From Candidatus Caldilinea saccharophila (lineage in GTDB: Bacteria; Chloroflexota; Anaerolineae; Caldilineales; Caldilineaceae), in NCBI GenBank assembly GCA_016710365.1, contig JADJVW010000001.1, positions 62,001-126,000 on the forward strand: a DNA stretch of 64,000 nt, in the 5' to 3' direction. The translations under genes and the position numbers were made by a program. Under the pieces are notes generated by a model, which worked only from the letters and a program-made list of their open reading frames with translations, made no database searches and was not told where the DNA came from. This document shows positions 8,971-17,758 of the stretch, piece by piece; the first letter of the stretch is position 1, and each line of letters starts with the position of its first letter.

Positions 8971-10615
8971 GCCTCACGCTCCTCTGCTTCGTAATCTTCG
9001 GGCGATTTTTCCAAGTCCTGCGCAAAATCCCATGTTTCAATCAAGTCGGGTAGCCCATGCGCCAATGGGCTTTTGCCATTGCGTCGTGTTTCTAGCCAAT
9101 GGTGCTTGGTTTCGCCCTCCACAGACTCTTGTCCCAGATCTCGCATTGCGTCCCACAACTCTTGGTTGAAGCCACTGCGCACAAATGGGCGCTCCAGGTA
9201 AATCTTCTCCCATTGGGCAAGCTCTTTTTTGCGATTTCCGACCTTAAGCTCGTCTGGCAGGTGAGTGAAGGCAGCGCGCACTTCTGCCAGACGCTTCTGG
9301 GGAAGGTCTTTTAGTGCAAAGCGCTGTTGCAATAGCGCGGATAGACTGATGCCATACTCCGCTGCCTCGGCAGGTGGAGCGTCCGTAGCCCAGTAGGGCT
9401 TGAGGCTTGGTCGCACGACCCCCATTGCTCTTTATCCTCTTCACCCTGCCCCGCTAGCCGATTGCCAAGAATGACTTCAAAGTTGACAGCGGAAAGATGA
9501 ACACCCTTTTCTGCCGCCAGTTGTTTGCATTGTCGCTTGGCTTCTTCCAGCAACTGATGTGCGCGCCTGTGCGCTAACGCATAGGGATACTTGCTCTTGC
9601 AGATGACGACGGCAGCGGCGACGGTGGGCTTTGGCTCGCCCATGTCTTTTGCAAGTTCGCCAACTGTTTTCTCATATGCCAGGCAAAAGCGCCGAGCAAA
9701 GTCGAGCGCATACGCAGATGGGATCAGGACGAACAGATCGTCTCCGCCAAGGATGAGGGGGAGCACAGGCACGGTTTTTGTGTCTGCTTTATTGGGACGC
9801 AGCTCTACTCTAGCTATCAGGTTGCGTGTCACTTCCGCCAGGCTGGACAAGACAGCTTCGGTCAATCCATCTGAAAGATTTTTAATCTGAAGTTCGTTGC
9901 ATTGACCAAAAGTTTTGCCCATCCCATTGCCATCTGCCACTAGATAGGCGACATAATTTTGTTTGCGCAGATCATAAGCAGCCACGTCGTCCGCATCTTC
10001 TGGCGACGAAAAATGGTGCAGATAATCTTCGCTTCCGATTACCTGCACCAAAAAGCTACGCAGAAAACCAAACCGCGTATCCCAGCGTTCCTGCGCCTTG
10101 GTCTGACAAGTGGCGCACAAGTAACGTCCTCTAGCATCGGTCGGCTCTTTGAACAACCGGCCATACGTCTCTGCCAATCCAACCCCACACGACGCGCAAA
10201 AGGCCATATAGGGCATATGAACCTCGGCCACACTGCCTTCTCGGTGATTTTTGGCCCGTCGCAACGCCCTGCCAGCCAATTCGTTCGCTTCTTGAAATGG
10301 GCCTTCCCACCGCACCGGCTCAGCCACTGAAAGAGAGCCGCCCACGCTCAACCGGTATAATTCGGCCAGATCCGCACCGAAAGCCTGTACACGACTTTCG
10401 GCGTCGCCTCCACGGAAGACGATGCGAAAGCTGCCGCCGTCGTTGACAAGAATATCTGTATTCGGCTCGCCACCATGCTTTTTGAGCAATGGCAGCGCTC
10501 CCTCCTCGCAAAAGCGGCTGAGCAATTGGCTGGCGCCCACCACCTCGCGCAGCCGTGAGGAGCGAAAGATGAACTCCTGAATTTTGTCGGCCTCGGCGGC
10601 CAATAGATAGCGCAT
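8967..10615 (-). CDS. cas10: Cas10 (type III large subunit, GGDD cyclase), frameshifted near the 3' end
   Basis: Large subunit that makes cyclic oligoadenylates when target RNA is bound. Start chosen at the ATG at 10613-10615, preceded by AGGAGGTG, because MRYLLAAEADKIQEFIF is the usual Cas10 palm start. There is no HD nuclease domain upstream. Visible parts: palm 1 (about 1-130), a zinc ribbon (CASCG ... CATCQ, about 150-185), and palm 2 with YLVADGNGMGK and GGDD at residues 290-293. The frame breaks at a G5 run (about 9421-9425, read as ATGGGGGTC on the minus strand). One added G would join DKEQWG to VVRPSLKPYWATDAPP and the helical tail ending at 8967, giving about 549 aa. The downstream frame alone begins with an ATG at 9425, so a separate cistron cannot be fully excluded. 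Confidence 0.88.
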
Positions 10616-10625
10616 GAGGCACCTC

Positions 10626-12221
10626 CTAAGTGTCATTGCGTAATTGAGGCGGCAAGAAGTCAACGTTAAAGTGTGTGCACAGGTCGGACCAAGGGATTGC
10701 AGCAACTTTCAAGTTAACTTTGTCGATCTCTACTTCAAAGAAACAATGGAAATTCGCGCTGACAAAAGTTAGCGCATCTTCGGCAAGATCTCTTGGAACG
10801 GAGACATATCGGTGTGCAAGTGAATTGCGCAAATCCAGGAATTTTTGCCATCCGTCGTTTTCCTTGAAATAAGAAGTGCTGTCCCACCATTTGTTCATCG
10901 AGTTCTTCAGCGTAGGGTTCTCCGGCCAGTTCCCGCCTAAGCGCAAATTGTCCAGCCGAATGTTTTCACCCTGGGCTTTGCACAATTGGAGAAAGAGACC
11001 CCGGCTGTTTGGCGTCTTTGTCGTGAGAGCAGCGAGCAGTTTCGAACGCAACGGAGAGTCATCAATTTCGCGTACAAGCCGCGCCGTCATCAGCACCTCG
11101 CTCAACCCGCCAGCGCGCAGGAAAGCCGAGCGGTAATCCTGATTGTGCTCAATTAGTCGTCCAATTCTTTTCAGTTCATCAAAAGCGTAGACCTTCAGCT
11201 TGTCCTGATCGCCGTAGAAGTCAGGCGGGCCATTTAAAACAGTTGCGCCAGTCACTTCAAACCAATCGGCGCCTAGCTGCGTAACGGCATCAGGCAGATC
11301 ATCGGGTGGGATCAAAGTCGAACACTTTTGCGCCTGCTTGTAGTCGCCGCTGTCCCATGCCTCGTACATGTGTAAGGCGCCAATCAACGCCTGGACGGGA
11401 TGGATGTCAATCTCGTTGAAGAGAGGCATCCCACCCTGCGCTTCCAGCGCAGCGCCCATAACGTGAGCGATGGTCTCTAGCAATTCACGGGCGCCACGAA
11501 AGTCGTAGCGATTGTATAGTTGCCGGACACGCTCCCACTCTCGCAGTTGATAGGCACTGTAGGGGTCAGCGATCTGCCCGATTCTGCACTTGTGCCCGTA
11601 TGGGCGGTGAAAATCTCTGTCATAGGCGTCGGCGTCGAAGTCCACATATGTGATCGGCAACCCAGAGTGTGCGGCGAAGAGAAACGCTCCCGCCACCATA
11701 CTCTTCTTTGCACCGGTTATGTCGACGGCGTTGGTATACCCATCCGGTGGCTGGGACTTTGACGTGCGAAAAGCTTCAAGCAGCGCGCGGAAGACAGCAG
11801 TAGGCGTGTCGGCCTCAATGACATTCACTTCCACGTCATCGCCTGCAATATGCGGATGATATTCTTCAGGGATATTTTTGGTCTCACCCAGCTTCCTCAG
11901 ATATGTCTTCAGCGCGTTGCCTTGATCCTTCCCAGGCGTTCCTGGATAGCGCTGGTTCAGGATCAACACGATACGCTTGGGGCGCAACACACACACTACT
12001 TGCAGCAACGGCTCAAAGGATTCGCCCACCGTCAGCGCCAGGGTGTGCACCGGCTTCGCCAACTTCTTTAGCCTAGGTTCGCTGCTGTTGATAGGGTCCC
12101 TGCTCGCGCATAAAAGCTCTTGACCAAGCAGTTCCTCAATATAGCAATCATAGCCGGCGCGCTTTTCCCAGTATTCTTTGATGCGTTCTTTGATGTCGGT
12201 CTTGCATAATTTGGAACTCAT
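10626..12221 (-). CDS. CARF-HEPN ribonuclease (Csm6/Csx1-type), cyclic-oligoadenylate activated
   Basis: 531-aa first gene of the effector operon. The N-terminal half is a CARF sensor: a TLALTVGESFEPLL strand-loop, PKRIVLILNQRYPGT, and the ligand-loop-like VDITGAKKSMVAGAFLFAA at about 166-184. The C-terminal third is HEPN with FLDLRNSLAHRY, an Rx4H motif at R465 and H470. In Csm6/Csx1 enzymes, cA4 or cA6 made by Cas10 binds CARF and switches on non-specific RNA cleavage by HEPN. An AGGAG site precedes the ATG by 7 nt, and cas10 starts 10 nt after the stop, so both are in one transcript. The cOA ring size used cannot be told from sequence. Confidence 0.88.
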   Translation of the reverse strand: MSSKLCKTDIKERIKEYWEKRAGYDCYIEELLGQELLCASRDPINSSEPRLKKLAKPVHTLALTVGESFEPLLQVVCVLRPKRIVLILNQRYPGTPGKDQGNALKTYLRKLGETKNIPEEYHPHIAGDDVEVNVIEADTPTAVFRALLEAFRTSKSQPPDGYTNAVDITGAKKSMVAGAFLFAAHSGLPITYVDFDADAYDRDFHRPYGHKCRIGQIADPYSAYQLREWERVRQLYNRYDFRGARELLETIAHVMGAALEAQGGMPLFNEIDIHPVQALIGALHMYEAWDSGDYKQAQKCSTLIPPDDLPDAVTQLGADWFEVTGATVLNGPPDFYGDQDKLKVYAFDELKRIGRLIEHNQDYRSAFLRAGGLSEVLMTARLVREIDDSPLRSKLLAALTTKTPNSRGLFLQLCKAQGENIRLDNLRLGGNWPENPTLKNSMNKWWDSTSYFKENDGWQKFLDLRNSLAHRYVSVPRDLAEDALTFVSANFHCFFEVEIDKVNLKVAAIPWSDLCTHFNVDFLPPQLRNDT

Positions 12222-12292
12222 TAAGTGCTCCTAGCGTACAACGTGCAATTTGATCCACTGCTCTTTTGCAGCTATGCAGATTTATCACTCCC

Positions 12293-12328
12293 CCACCCAG
12301 AGACGCCGCGGGATACGCCCCTGGGTGG
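12293..12328. promoter_or_regulatory. Hairpin in the leader of the type III operon
   Basis: CCACCCAG (12293-12300) and CTGGGTGG (12321-12328) form an 8-bp stem around a GC-rich 20-nt loop, between the CARF-HTH stop (12424) and the CARF-HEPN start (12221). It could end CARF-HTH transcription or lie in the operon leader. No T run and no CRISPR-like repeat is seen in this roughly 200-nt gap. Confidence 0.3.
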
Positions 12329-12423
12329 CGCCCTCACTCTAGCACGCGCTTAGGGCCGGTGACATCCGCACGGCCTGCCAGAAAAATCAGCACTGCTGCT
12401 GATCCCTTGCCTTGCTCAATCGG

Positions 12424-13297
12424 CTACACTCGCTCCCACAGGTGAGTGGCGCCGGCGAAGCGCTCGCGCACAAAGCGGTAGTCGAGCGGCGCGTCTTCGG
12501 CCAGCGCCCAGGCGACGCGACACTCGGCCAGGATCGCGCTCTTGTGGCTGTTGACCGTGCTCAGCGTGATGTGCAGCGCCGCGGCCACCTCGTCGGGGCG
12601 CAACCCTTCGGCAAAGGCGCGCAGCACCGCGCGCTGGCGCTGGCTCAGCCGGTCGTAGACCTCGCCGCACGCAGGATCGGCGGTGGCGGCCAGGTGGCGC
12701 AACTGCGCGGTCGCCGCCTGCATCGAGGTCTGCGCCAGCGTGCGCAGCGCCGGAAAATAGGCGCCCCACGGCACGATCGGCGTCTGGATCAGCTGTACGC
12801 CCGCCGCGGGCGCTACATGCATCAGCGCGCCGCCCGCGGCCTGCTGCCGCACCGCATCCGGCGTGTAGAGATGCCAGATGCGATCCTGGTGGTCGCAGAG
12901 CAGCGCCGCCGCGGACAGCGCCAGCAGCGCCATCATGCGCCGCCCGCCGCTCAAGCAGAGATGCAGCCGCTCTCCATCGCGCTTCAGGTCGCCGAGCAAG
13001 GTGCGCATCGTCTGCCCGGTGGCTTCGGCGCCGGCTTCGTCGTGGATGTCGGCCAGGGGCGCGCCTGCCAGCAGGATCGGCACGCGCCGCAGGCGGCAGC
13101 GCCGCCCGGCGTACTGATCGCCGGCAAACTCCTGCTGCACGCGTCAAGGCCTGGCGTGTGCGCAGATTGTCAAGGGAAAGATGGATCACATACACTGCGG
13201 TAATCTCCTCGTTTTGCGCCAACAAGGCGTCGAGGGCAAAGGTCACCACCTGCGGCTGGCCGCCTAGCGTGGCGATAAGTACAGATGCTTTCGTCAT
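12424..13297 (-). CDS. CARF-domain protein with C-terminal LuxR-type HTH, frameshifted
   Basis: Probable cOA-sensing regulator of about 290 aa. The N-terminus (SVLIATLGGQPQVVTFALDAL, ITAVYVIHLS) resembles the NE0113-type CARF/ring-nuclease family. After a shift at about 13135-13145 the protein continues with EFAGDQYAG, LHLCLSGGRRMMALLALSAA and IWHLYTP, the second CARF half with its GGR(K/R)xM loop. The last ~60 residues (LSQRQRAVLRAFAEGL, PDEVAAALHI, STVNSHKSAIL) are a LuxR/GerE-type HTH. In the upstream frame the reading is TTG ACG CGT; removing one base joins it to GTG CAG CAG, and a TGA just before that point in the second frame limits where the shift can be. It is divergent from the csx3-like gene, with 198 nt between the two starts. 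DNA binding controlled by cOA is inference. Confidence 0.72.
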
Positions 13298-13393
13298 AGG
13301 ATATTCGCAAATCGCAGTGGTGTCATCCAGAAAATGATGTAGTCTTTTCGTAACGATCAGGCGAGATAGAGCACAAAGATGGGATAGAACGCT

Positions 13394-13449
13394 GATGACG
13401 CGAATTTTCGCTGATCTGATCCGCGCGCATCCGCCCGATCCGCGTCATC
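13394..13449. repeat. Intergenic inverted-repeat element
   Basis: A 56-nt element with 9-bp inverted ends (GATGACGCG / CGCGTCATC) and a GATC/CGC-rich centre. It lies in the divergent promoter region between the CARF-HTH and Csx3 genes, just upstream of a T8 run (13460-13467). It resembles the other small non-coding IR elements in the window in size and style, though not in sequence. Confidence 0.55.
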
Positions 13450-13495
13450 CTCGTTCCATTTTTTTTCAGCCAACCAGAAACTTGTGGAGATCTCA

Positions 13496-14659
13496 ATGAA
13501 CTCTTTTCCGGCCATCGCCATTGGTGGCCCACCGCACAGCGGCAAATCCGTCCTCACTTATCTGCTCACCCAGGCGCTGCGCGTCCACCAGGTCGAGCAC
13601 TATGTGCTGCGCGCCTGTCCTGACGGCGAGGGCGACTGGAGCCAGGAAGCGCCGCCCGCTACCGTGCAACTGCTGCGCTACAAAGGTCAGTTCAGCATCG
13701 CCTTCGTCGACCGCGTTTGTCGCGACCTGGCGCACCGCCACCTGCCCCTGCTGGTCGATGTCGGCGGCAAACCGACGGGCGAGCAGGAGCGCATTTTTGA
13801 TTTCTGCACCCATGCCGTGTTGATCGCCCGTGACGACGCAGAGCTGGCTGCGTGGCGGGCGCTGGCGGCGCGGCATGGTCTGGCCGTGGTGGCGGAGCTG
13901 ACTTCAACGCGCACTGGGCAGGATGAGATTGTGGCGACGACGCCGGTGCTGCGCGGGCAGGTCGCCAACCTGGAACGTCACACTGCCACACCGGGCATTG
14001 CCGTTGCTGCGCTCGCCGAACGGCTGCGTGAGGTGCTCACCTACGACGACGCTGAACTGCGCCAGCGCCACTTGAGCCATGCACCCACCGAGTTGGCCTT
14101 TGATTTGGACCAACTCGCCGGCTGGCTGCACCTGCCTCTGATCAAAAACCGCTGGCAACCGGCTCACCTGCCTGCAGCAGTCGGCTATCTGCCCGCTGCG
14201 CCCATCTCCTTGCATGGGCGCGCGCCGCAGTGGCTCTATGCCGCGCTGGCTTTGCAAGTTGTCCCCCACTCTGTCTTCCTGTTCGACGCACGCCTGGGCT
14301 GGATTGAGCCGGCGGCGCTCGCCTGCGCTGCTTCGCCCCACATCCCTCACATTTCCTGCCAGGTTGAGCAGGCCGACGACTCTACCTTCCTGGATCTGCG
14401 ATTGGCCGAGGCATATCTTGACTATACTGAATTTGAAGGCGCGACGCTTCCTCCCCTGCCCGCCGATGGGGGGGTCATCCTCAGCGGCAAGCTCCCCAAC
14501 TGGCTGCTGGTCGGCGCCGCGCTCGCCTATCGCCGCCATCCCTGGCTCGCCATCTTCCAGCCGCAGTTTAGCAACGAAGAGGCTATTGTCGTCTACAGTC
14601 AGGTGAAAACGCATGTGTTGGGGACAACCACTCGCCTGCTTCACAAGCTTTTATCTTGA
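13496..14659 (+). CDS. csx3: P-loop NTPase with two C-terminal Csx3-like domains
   Basis: 387-aa protein. The start is the ATG at 13496 because GGAG lies 6 nt upstream, rather than the in-frame GTG at 13484. Walker A is G11-PPHSGKS-18, followed by an NTPase-like region (LLVDVGGKPTGEQE, AVLIARDD). From about residue 236 a Csx3-like segment reads ISLHGRAPQWLYAALAL ... FDARLGW. From about 326 a second reads GVILSGKLPNWLLVGAAL ... AIFQPQFSNEEAIVVYS. Csx3 is a cA4 ring nuclease (Crn3) that turns off type III signalling; fusions to AAA-type NTPases are known in the family. Neither copy was checked for catalytic residues. Its position beside a CARF regulator and a cOA-producing operon supports a role in clearing cOA. 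Confidence 0.75.
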   Translation: MNSFPAIAIGGPPHSGKSVLTYLLTQALRVHQVEHYVLRACPDGEGDWSQEAPPATVQLLRYKGQFSIAFVDRVCRDLAHRHLPLLVDVGGKPTGEQERIFDFCTHAVLIARDDAELAAWRALAARHGLAVVAELTSTRTGQDEIVATTPVLRGQVANLERHTATPGIAVAALAERLREVLTYDDAELRQRHLSHAPTELAFDLDQLAGWLHLPLIKNRWQPAHLPAAVGYLPAAPISLHGRAPQWLYAALALQVVPHSVFLFDARLGWIEPAALACAASPHIPHISCQVEQADDSTFLDLRLAEAYLDYTEFEGATLPPLPADGGVILSGKLPNWLLVGAALAYRRHPWLAIFQPQFSNEEAIVVYSQVKTHVLGTTTRLLHKLLS

Positions 14660-14696
14660 ACGATCCGTTCACTGCGCGTACATCGCTGGCCTGCAA

Positions 14697-14728
14697 TCTT
14701 CGCGGAAGCTTTGAAGCTTCCGGGAAGA
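14697..14728. terminator. Stem-loop after the csx3-like gene
   Basis: TCTTC-CGGAAGC and GCTTCCG-GAAGA arms (one mismatch) around TTTGAA, starting about 38 nt after the csx3 stop. A T-rich tail is lacking, so the call as a terminator rests on position. Confidence 0.4.
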
Positions 14729-14952
14729 TGTTCCGCAAAAATAGTGAACCTAGCGGTCAGTAACTTGTGCAAAGTCAACTGACGGCCAGCGCCTGGCGTG
14801 GCGACCAACACCGCGTCCATGCTTGGTTGCTTTCGCAGAACAGTTGAAGTTGAATACGAGACAGGCTCGTCGCGATCAGTGATTTGAGGTGTAAGGTTTT
14901 CGCGTCCGGAGTCTGACCGAATTATCGCATATCTGTGTGCGGAGGGCAATAG

Positions 14953-14989
14953 CCGTTGCTTACAATTTTGGCGGCATTGTAAGCAACGG
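14953..14989. repeat. 13-bp perfect inverted repeat in a gene-free stretch
   Basis: CCGTTGCTTACAA and TTGTAAGCAACGG pair perfectly over an 11-nt loop. It lies within about 410 nt without a convincing gene (14660-15069), downstream of the minus-strand URO-D gene. It may be an operator or a transcription end; no T run follows on either strand. Confidence 0.5.
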
Positions 14990-15069
14990 CGTCAGCATTG
15001 CGCAGGGGCGGGCGCAGCAACAAGGAAGTTGACGAACGCTGGCAGTGTATGTGCGCCGCGGCGCCCCAA

Positions 15070-16236
15070 TCAAGGAGAATTTCTGCGCAATTTAAGTTCG
15101 CCGCGTGCGCGCAGCGCCGCCCGCCTGGCGCGAATCCGCTCCCCATCGATGGGATAGGCGCCATAGTCGTGCACCGTCCGGTACATGTGCGCGGCGTTGG
15201 CGGCCGGCGCCGCGTCATGCACCTCGCTCGACGAGCCGATGAAGAGACCGCCCTGCGGCCCGATGCGCTCGATCAGTTCCAGCGTCTCATCTTCCACATC
15301 GCCCAACGTGCCGTGGGGCAACGTGTGCATGCAGCAGACGTTGCCAAAGAGCAGCCGGTCGGGGTAGGCGTCGCGAATCGCAAAGATGTCGTTGCAGCCG
15401 TTGCGCTCGATCGGGTTCAGCCCGTCGGCTTCCAGTTCGTTGAATATCAGCGGCAGAAAGTCGCCGTAGCGCCCGTCGGTGTGATAGAGAAACTTGAAGC
15501 CCTTTTCCTTGACCGGCTCCGTGATCCAGCGCCAGCGCGGCAGCCCCTCTTTGCGCACGAACGCGGGGCTGAAGATCGGCCCGCGGCTGCCGGCGATATC
15601 TTCGCCCATGAAGAGCAGCGGCACGGTGCTGACCTCGGTGAAGGCGCGCGCGATGTGCGCCGAAAACAGGCCCGTGCAATCCATTACATGCGCCACCAGT
15701 TCGGGCGCGTCGTAGATGGCATGGGCGAAAAGCTCCATGTCCATGTAGGTGTAGGCGTCGGTGATCGGCCCTTCCACCGCGCCGATGTAGACGATGTCGT
15801 ACGCAGCCAGCGTCTCCTGGATCTGGCGGATGACCGGCTGGTACCAGTCGCGCACTTCTTCATAGCGGGGCATCTGCGGCATGTGATGCTCGAGTTCGGC
15901 CAGCGTCTGAAAAGGACGTTTGGCGATCCACGCGGTGCCGCCCGTCTGCCGCACTTCCCAATCGCCCGGTTCCACGCCGAAAAAGCGGATCCAGTTGGTG
16001 ATCTTGCCGCCCATCCAGTGGTTCACCGGGTCGTAGACGGTGCGCGTGGCGTCGACGCCGATCTGCTGCCAGGCGCGCGCGTTGACCTCGATCAGCTCCT
16101 CAAAGCTGTACGACCGGTTGAAATCATAGCCGCCGTACTTGACGAGAATCTCCTCGTTGTCGAGCAGATCGTAGGTCATGATGCGGTCCGTCGGCTGCCA
16201 CGCAATCGCCTGTTGGAAGCGCTCCAGATTGTTCAT
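15070..16236 (-). CDS. Uroporphyrinogen decarboxylase (URO-D) superfamily protein
   Basis: 388-aa cytoplasmic TIM-barrel protein of the URO-D/MtaA/CmuA group. Recognised from the N-terminal NNLERFQQAIAWQPTDRI, the mid-protein TVPLLFMGEDIAGSRGPIFSP, and the C-terminal FKFLYHTDGRYGDFL and GGLFIGSSSEVHDAAP blocks. Members away from heme operons often act in methyl transfer or have unknown roles, and none here sits with heme genes. It follows the aldose-epimerase-like gene on the same strand, so it probably belongs to the sugar-uptake cluster, although a repeat array separates them. GGAG precedes the start. Substrate unknown. Confidence 0.75.
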   Translation of the reverse strand: MNNLERFQQAIAWQPTDRIMTYDLLDNEEILVKYGGYDFNRSYSFEELIEVNARAWQQIGVDATRTVYDPVNHWMGGKITNWIRFFGVEPGDWEVRQTGGTAWIAKRPFQTLAELEHHMPQMPRYEEVRDWYQPVIRQIQETLAAYDIVYIGAVEGPITDAYTYMDMELFAHAIYDAPELVAHVMDCTGLFSAHIARAFTEVSTVPLLFMGEDIAGSRGPIFSPAFVRKEGLPRWRWITEPVKEKGFKFLYHTDGRYGDFLPLIFNELEADGLNPIERNGCNDIFAIRDAYPDRLLFGNVCCMHTLPHGTLGDVEDETLELIERIGPQGGLFIGSSSEVHDAAPAANAAHMYRTVHDYGAYPIDGERIRARRAALRARGELKLRRNSP

Positions 16237-16269
16237 GATGGCGGTCTCCTATCACACAGATTGCTTAAA

Positions 16270-16330
16270 ATGAATTTTGACGCAGAGGCGCAGAGTGGCA
16301 GAGGTTCGCAGAGCAAGGCATTTTCAGTAA
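16270..16330. repeat. Dispersed GACGCAGAGGCGCAGAG-type element (half copy)
   Basis: TTGACGCAGAGGCGCAGAGTGG then GAGGTTCGCAGAG: one arm of an intergenic element that recurs at 28372-28430, 49520-49570, 53280-53340 and 59148-59355. It directly precedes the 92-bp tandem array. Confidence 0.65.
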
Positions 16331-16344
16331 TTTACGATTTTGCC

Positions 16345-16700
16345 TCACACGGAGACACAAAGAGCACAAAGGGAGATCTTTTCCTCGCTTTTCTTTGTGA
16401 CCTCCGTGTCTTCGTGTGCGACAAGCTTTGGTTTGCTCACACGGAGACACAAAGAGCACAAAGGGAGATCTTTTCCTCGCTTTTCTTCGTGACCTCCGTG
16501 TCTTCGTGTGCGACAAGCTTTGGTTTGCTCACACGGAGACACAAAGAGCACAAAGGGAGATCTTTTCCTCGCTTTTCTTCGTGACCTCCGTGTCTCCGTG
16601 TGAGACAAGGTTTGGTTTGATCACACGGAGACACAAAGAGCACAAAGGGAGTTTTTTCCTCACTTTTCTTCGTGGCCTCCGTGTCTCCGTGTGAGTTTCA
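16345..16700. repeat. Tandem array of 92-bp units, four copies
   Basis: Units begin TCACACGGAGACACAAAG at 16345, 16437, 16529 and 16621, exactly 92 bp apart. Each unit ends in CTCCGTGTCTTCGTGTG or CTCCGTGTCTCCGTGTG, so it carries inverted ends and can fold. The copies differ by a few substitutions. There are no unique spacers, so it is not a CRISPR array. A single diverged copy lies at about 28288-28358. Short open frames through the array are by-products of the repeats. Confidence 0.9.
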
Positions 16701-16745
16701 TGAAGTACTGAGTTCACTGCCCCATCGCAGGCTGGATGCACGGCG

Positions 16746-17734
16746 TCACGTTGCTGCTGGTGGCGCGGCGGGCAGATCGCCGGCGCCGAGCCGCACGCTG
16801 AGCGTCCATGCCTGCGTGGCGCCCGCCTCAACCACGGTGACCTCCTGCTTGGCCCATGCCACGGCCAGGCTGTCGTAGAAGCCGGTCGTCGGCTCCGGCG
16901 CGGCGATTGATTCCTGGCTCAGCACGCCTTCGTCCACCCAAAGCCCCAGGTAAGGAACCAGGGCGGCATCCCACGCCAGATGCAGCCAATCTCCCGCCGG
17001 CCGGCGCACCAGCGCGGCCCAGTTCGGGCGCGTGGCGGGCGGCGCAAAAAACTTGCGCCCGCGCTGTAGTGTGGGCGCGCCCACGCGATCCAGCCGCACC
17101 GCACGGCCCTCTGCATCGCGTGCGACCGGCCAATCAAACTCGCTCTCCGGCTCGCCCCAGCCCCAGCTTGCCGGCAGCGTATTGCAGACCGCGCGCACCT
17201 CCGGCGGCAAGACGATCTCCGCCGCCGCGCCGCAGGCAAAGAGCGGATGCGCGGCCCAGATGTAGGGCATGGCATCTTGTCCCAGATTGGTGAGCCGATA
17301 GTGCAGATCCAGGGTGTCCGGTGTCCGGCACGTGAGCGTGCGTGTGAGGCGGTAGGGCAGTGCACGCCCCGCCACCGAAAGCGTCAGACGGTCTTCATCC
17401 GCCTGCTCCACCTGCCACGGCAGCGCCCAGACTTCGCCGTGGTCGGGCAGCACAACGCCGTGCGCCCCACCGGCCCAGGATAGGCGCACGCTACGATCGT
17501 GGGGAACATCTCGTCCCACCCGCTGACATCCTGTTCCTGAAAGGACGCGCCGTAGGCGATGGCGCGCAGCGGTCGATCCCCCGGCCCCGCCAGCCACTCG
17601 CGACCGCTGCGTTTGTCGAGCAGCGAGACCACTTTGGCGCCCAGCGCGGGGATGGTCACCACGCGCAATTGCGCGCTTTCCAGCGCCCAGGCGTCGCATC
17701 CTTGCCAGCGGATCGGGCGAACCGTGATGGACAT
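16746..17734 (-). CDS. Aldose 1-epimerase-like (galactose mutarotase superfamily) protein, frameshifted
   Basis: About 329-aa sugar mutarotase-like protein. The start ATG follows AGGAG. The first part (SITVRPIRWQGCDAWALES, VVTIPALGAKVVSLLDK, SGWDEMFPTI) is typical of mutarotase-fold proteins. At a G4 run near 17468 the frame changes: adding one G joins CAYPGPVG to AHGVVLPDHGEVW and then LTLSVAGRALPYRLTRTLT, LDLHYRLTNLGQDAMPYIWAAHPLF (the family's His-containing strand) to the end. In the same-strand sugar ABC cluster it could interconvert anomers of the imported sugar or handle a modified sugar. Exact substrate unknown. Confidence 0.72.
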
Positions 17735-17758
17735 CGCTGTCTCCTAGTGGGCTGTCAG

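Noticed and set aside
9415..9430. Programmed -1 frameshift in cas10
   Set aside because: A G5 run alone is not a typical slippery heptamer with stimulator, and similar breaks at G runs occur in unrelated genes in the window; sequence error is simpler.
12412..13203. 263-aa plus-strand open frame
   Set aside because: Antisense to the CARF-HTH gene; compositionally an Arg/Gln-rich shadow.
14641..14949. 102-aa minus-strand open frame after csx3
   Set aside because: No ribosome site, no family similarity, and it overlaps a hairpin.
14998..16584. 528-aa plus-strand open frame
   Set aside because: Antisense to a recognisable URO-D-family gene, and its end runs through the tandem repeats.
16345..16700. 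CRISPR array
   Set aside because: The 92-bp units abut directly with no unique spacers and each unit is itself an imperfect hairpin.
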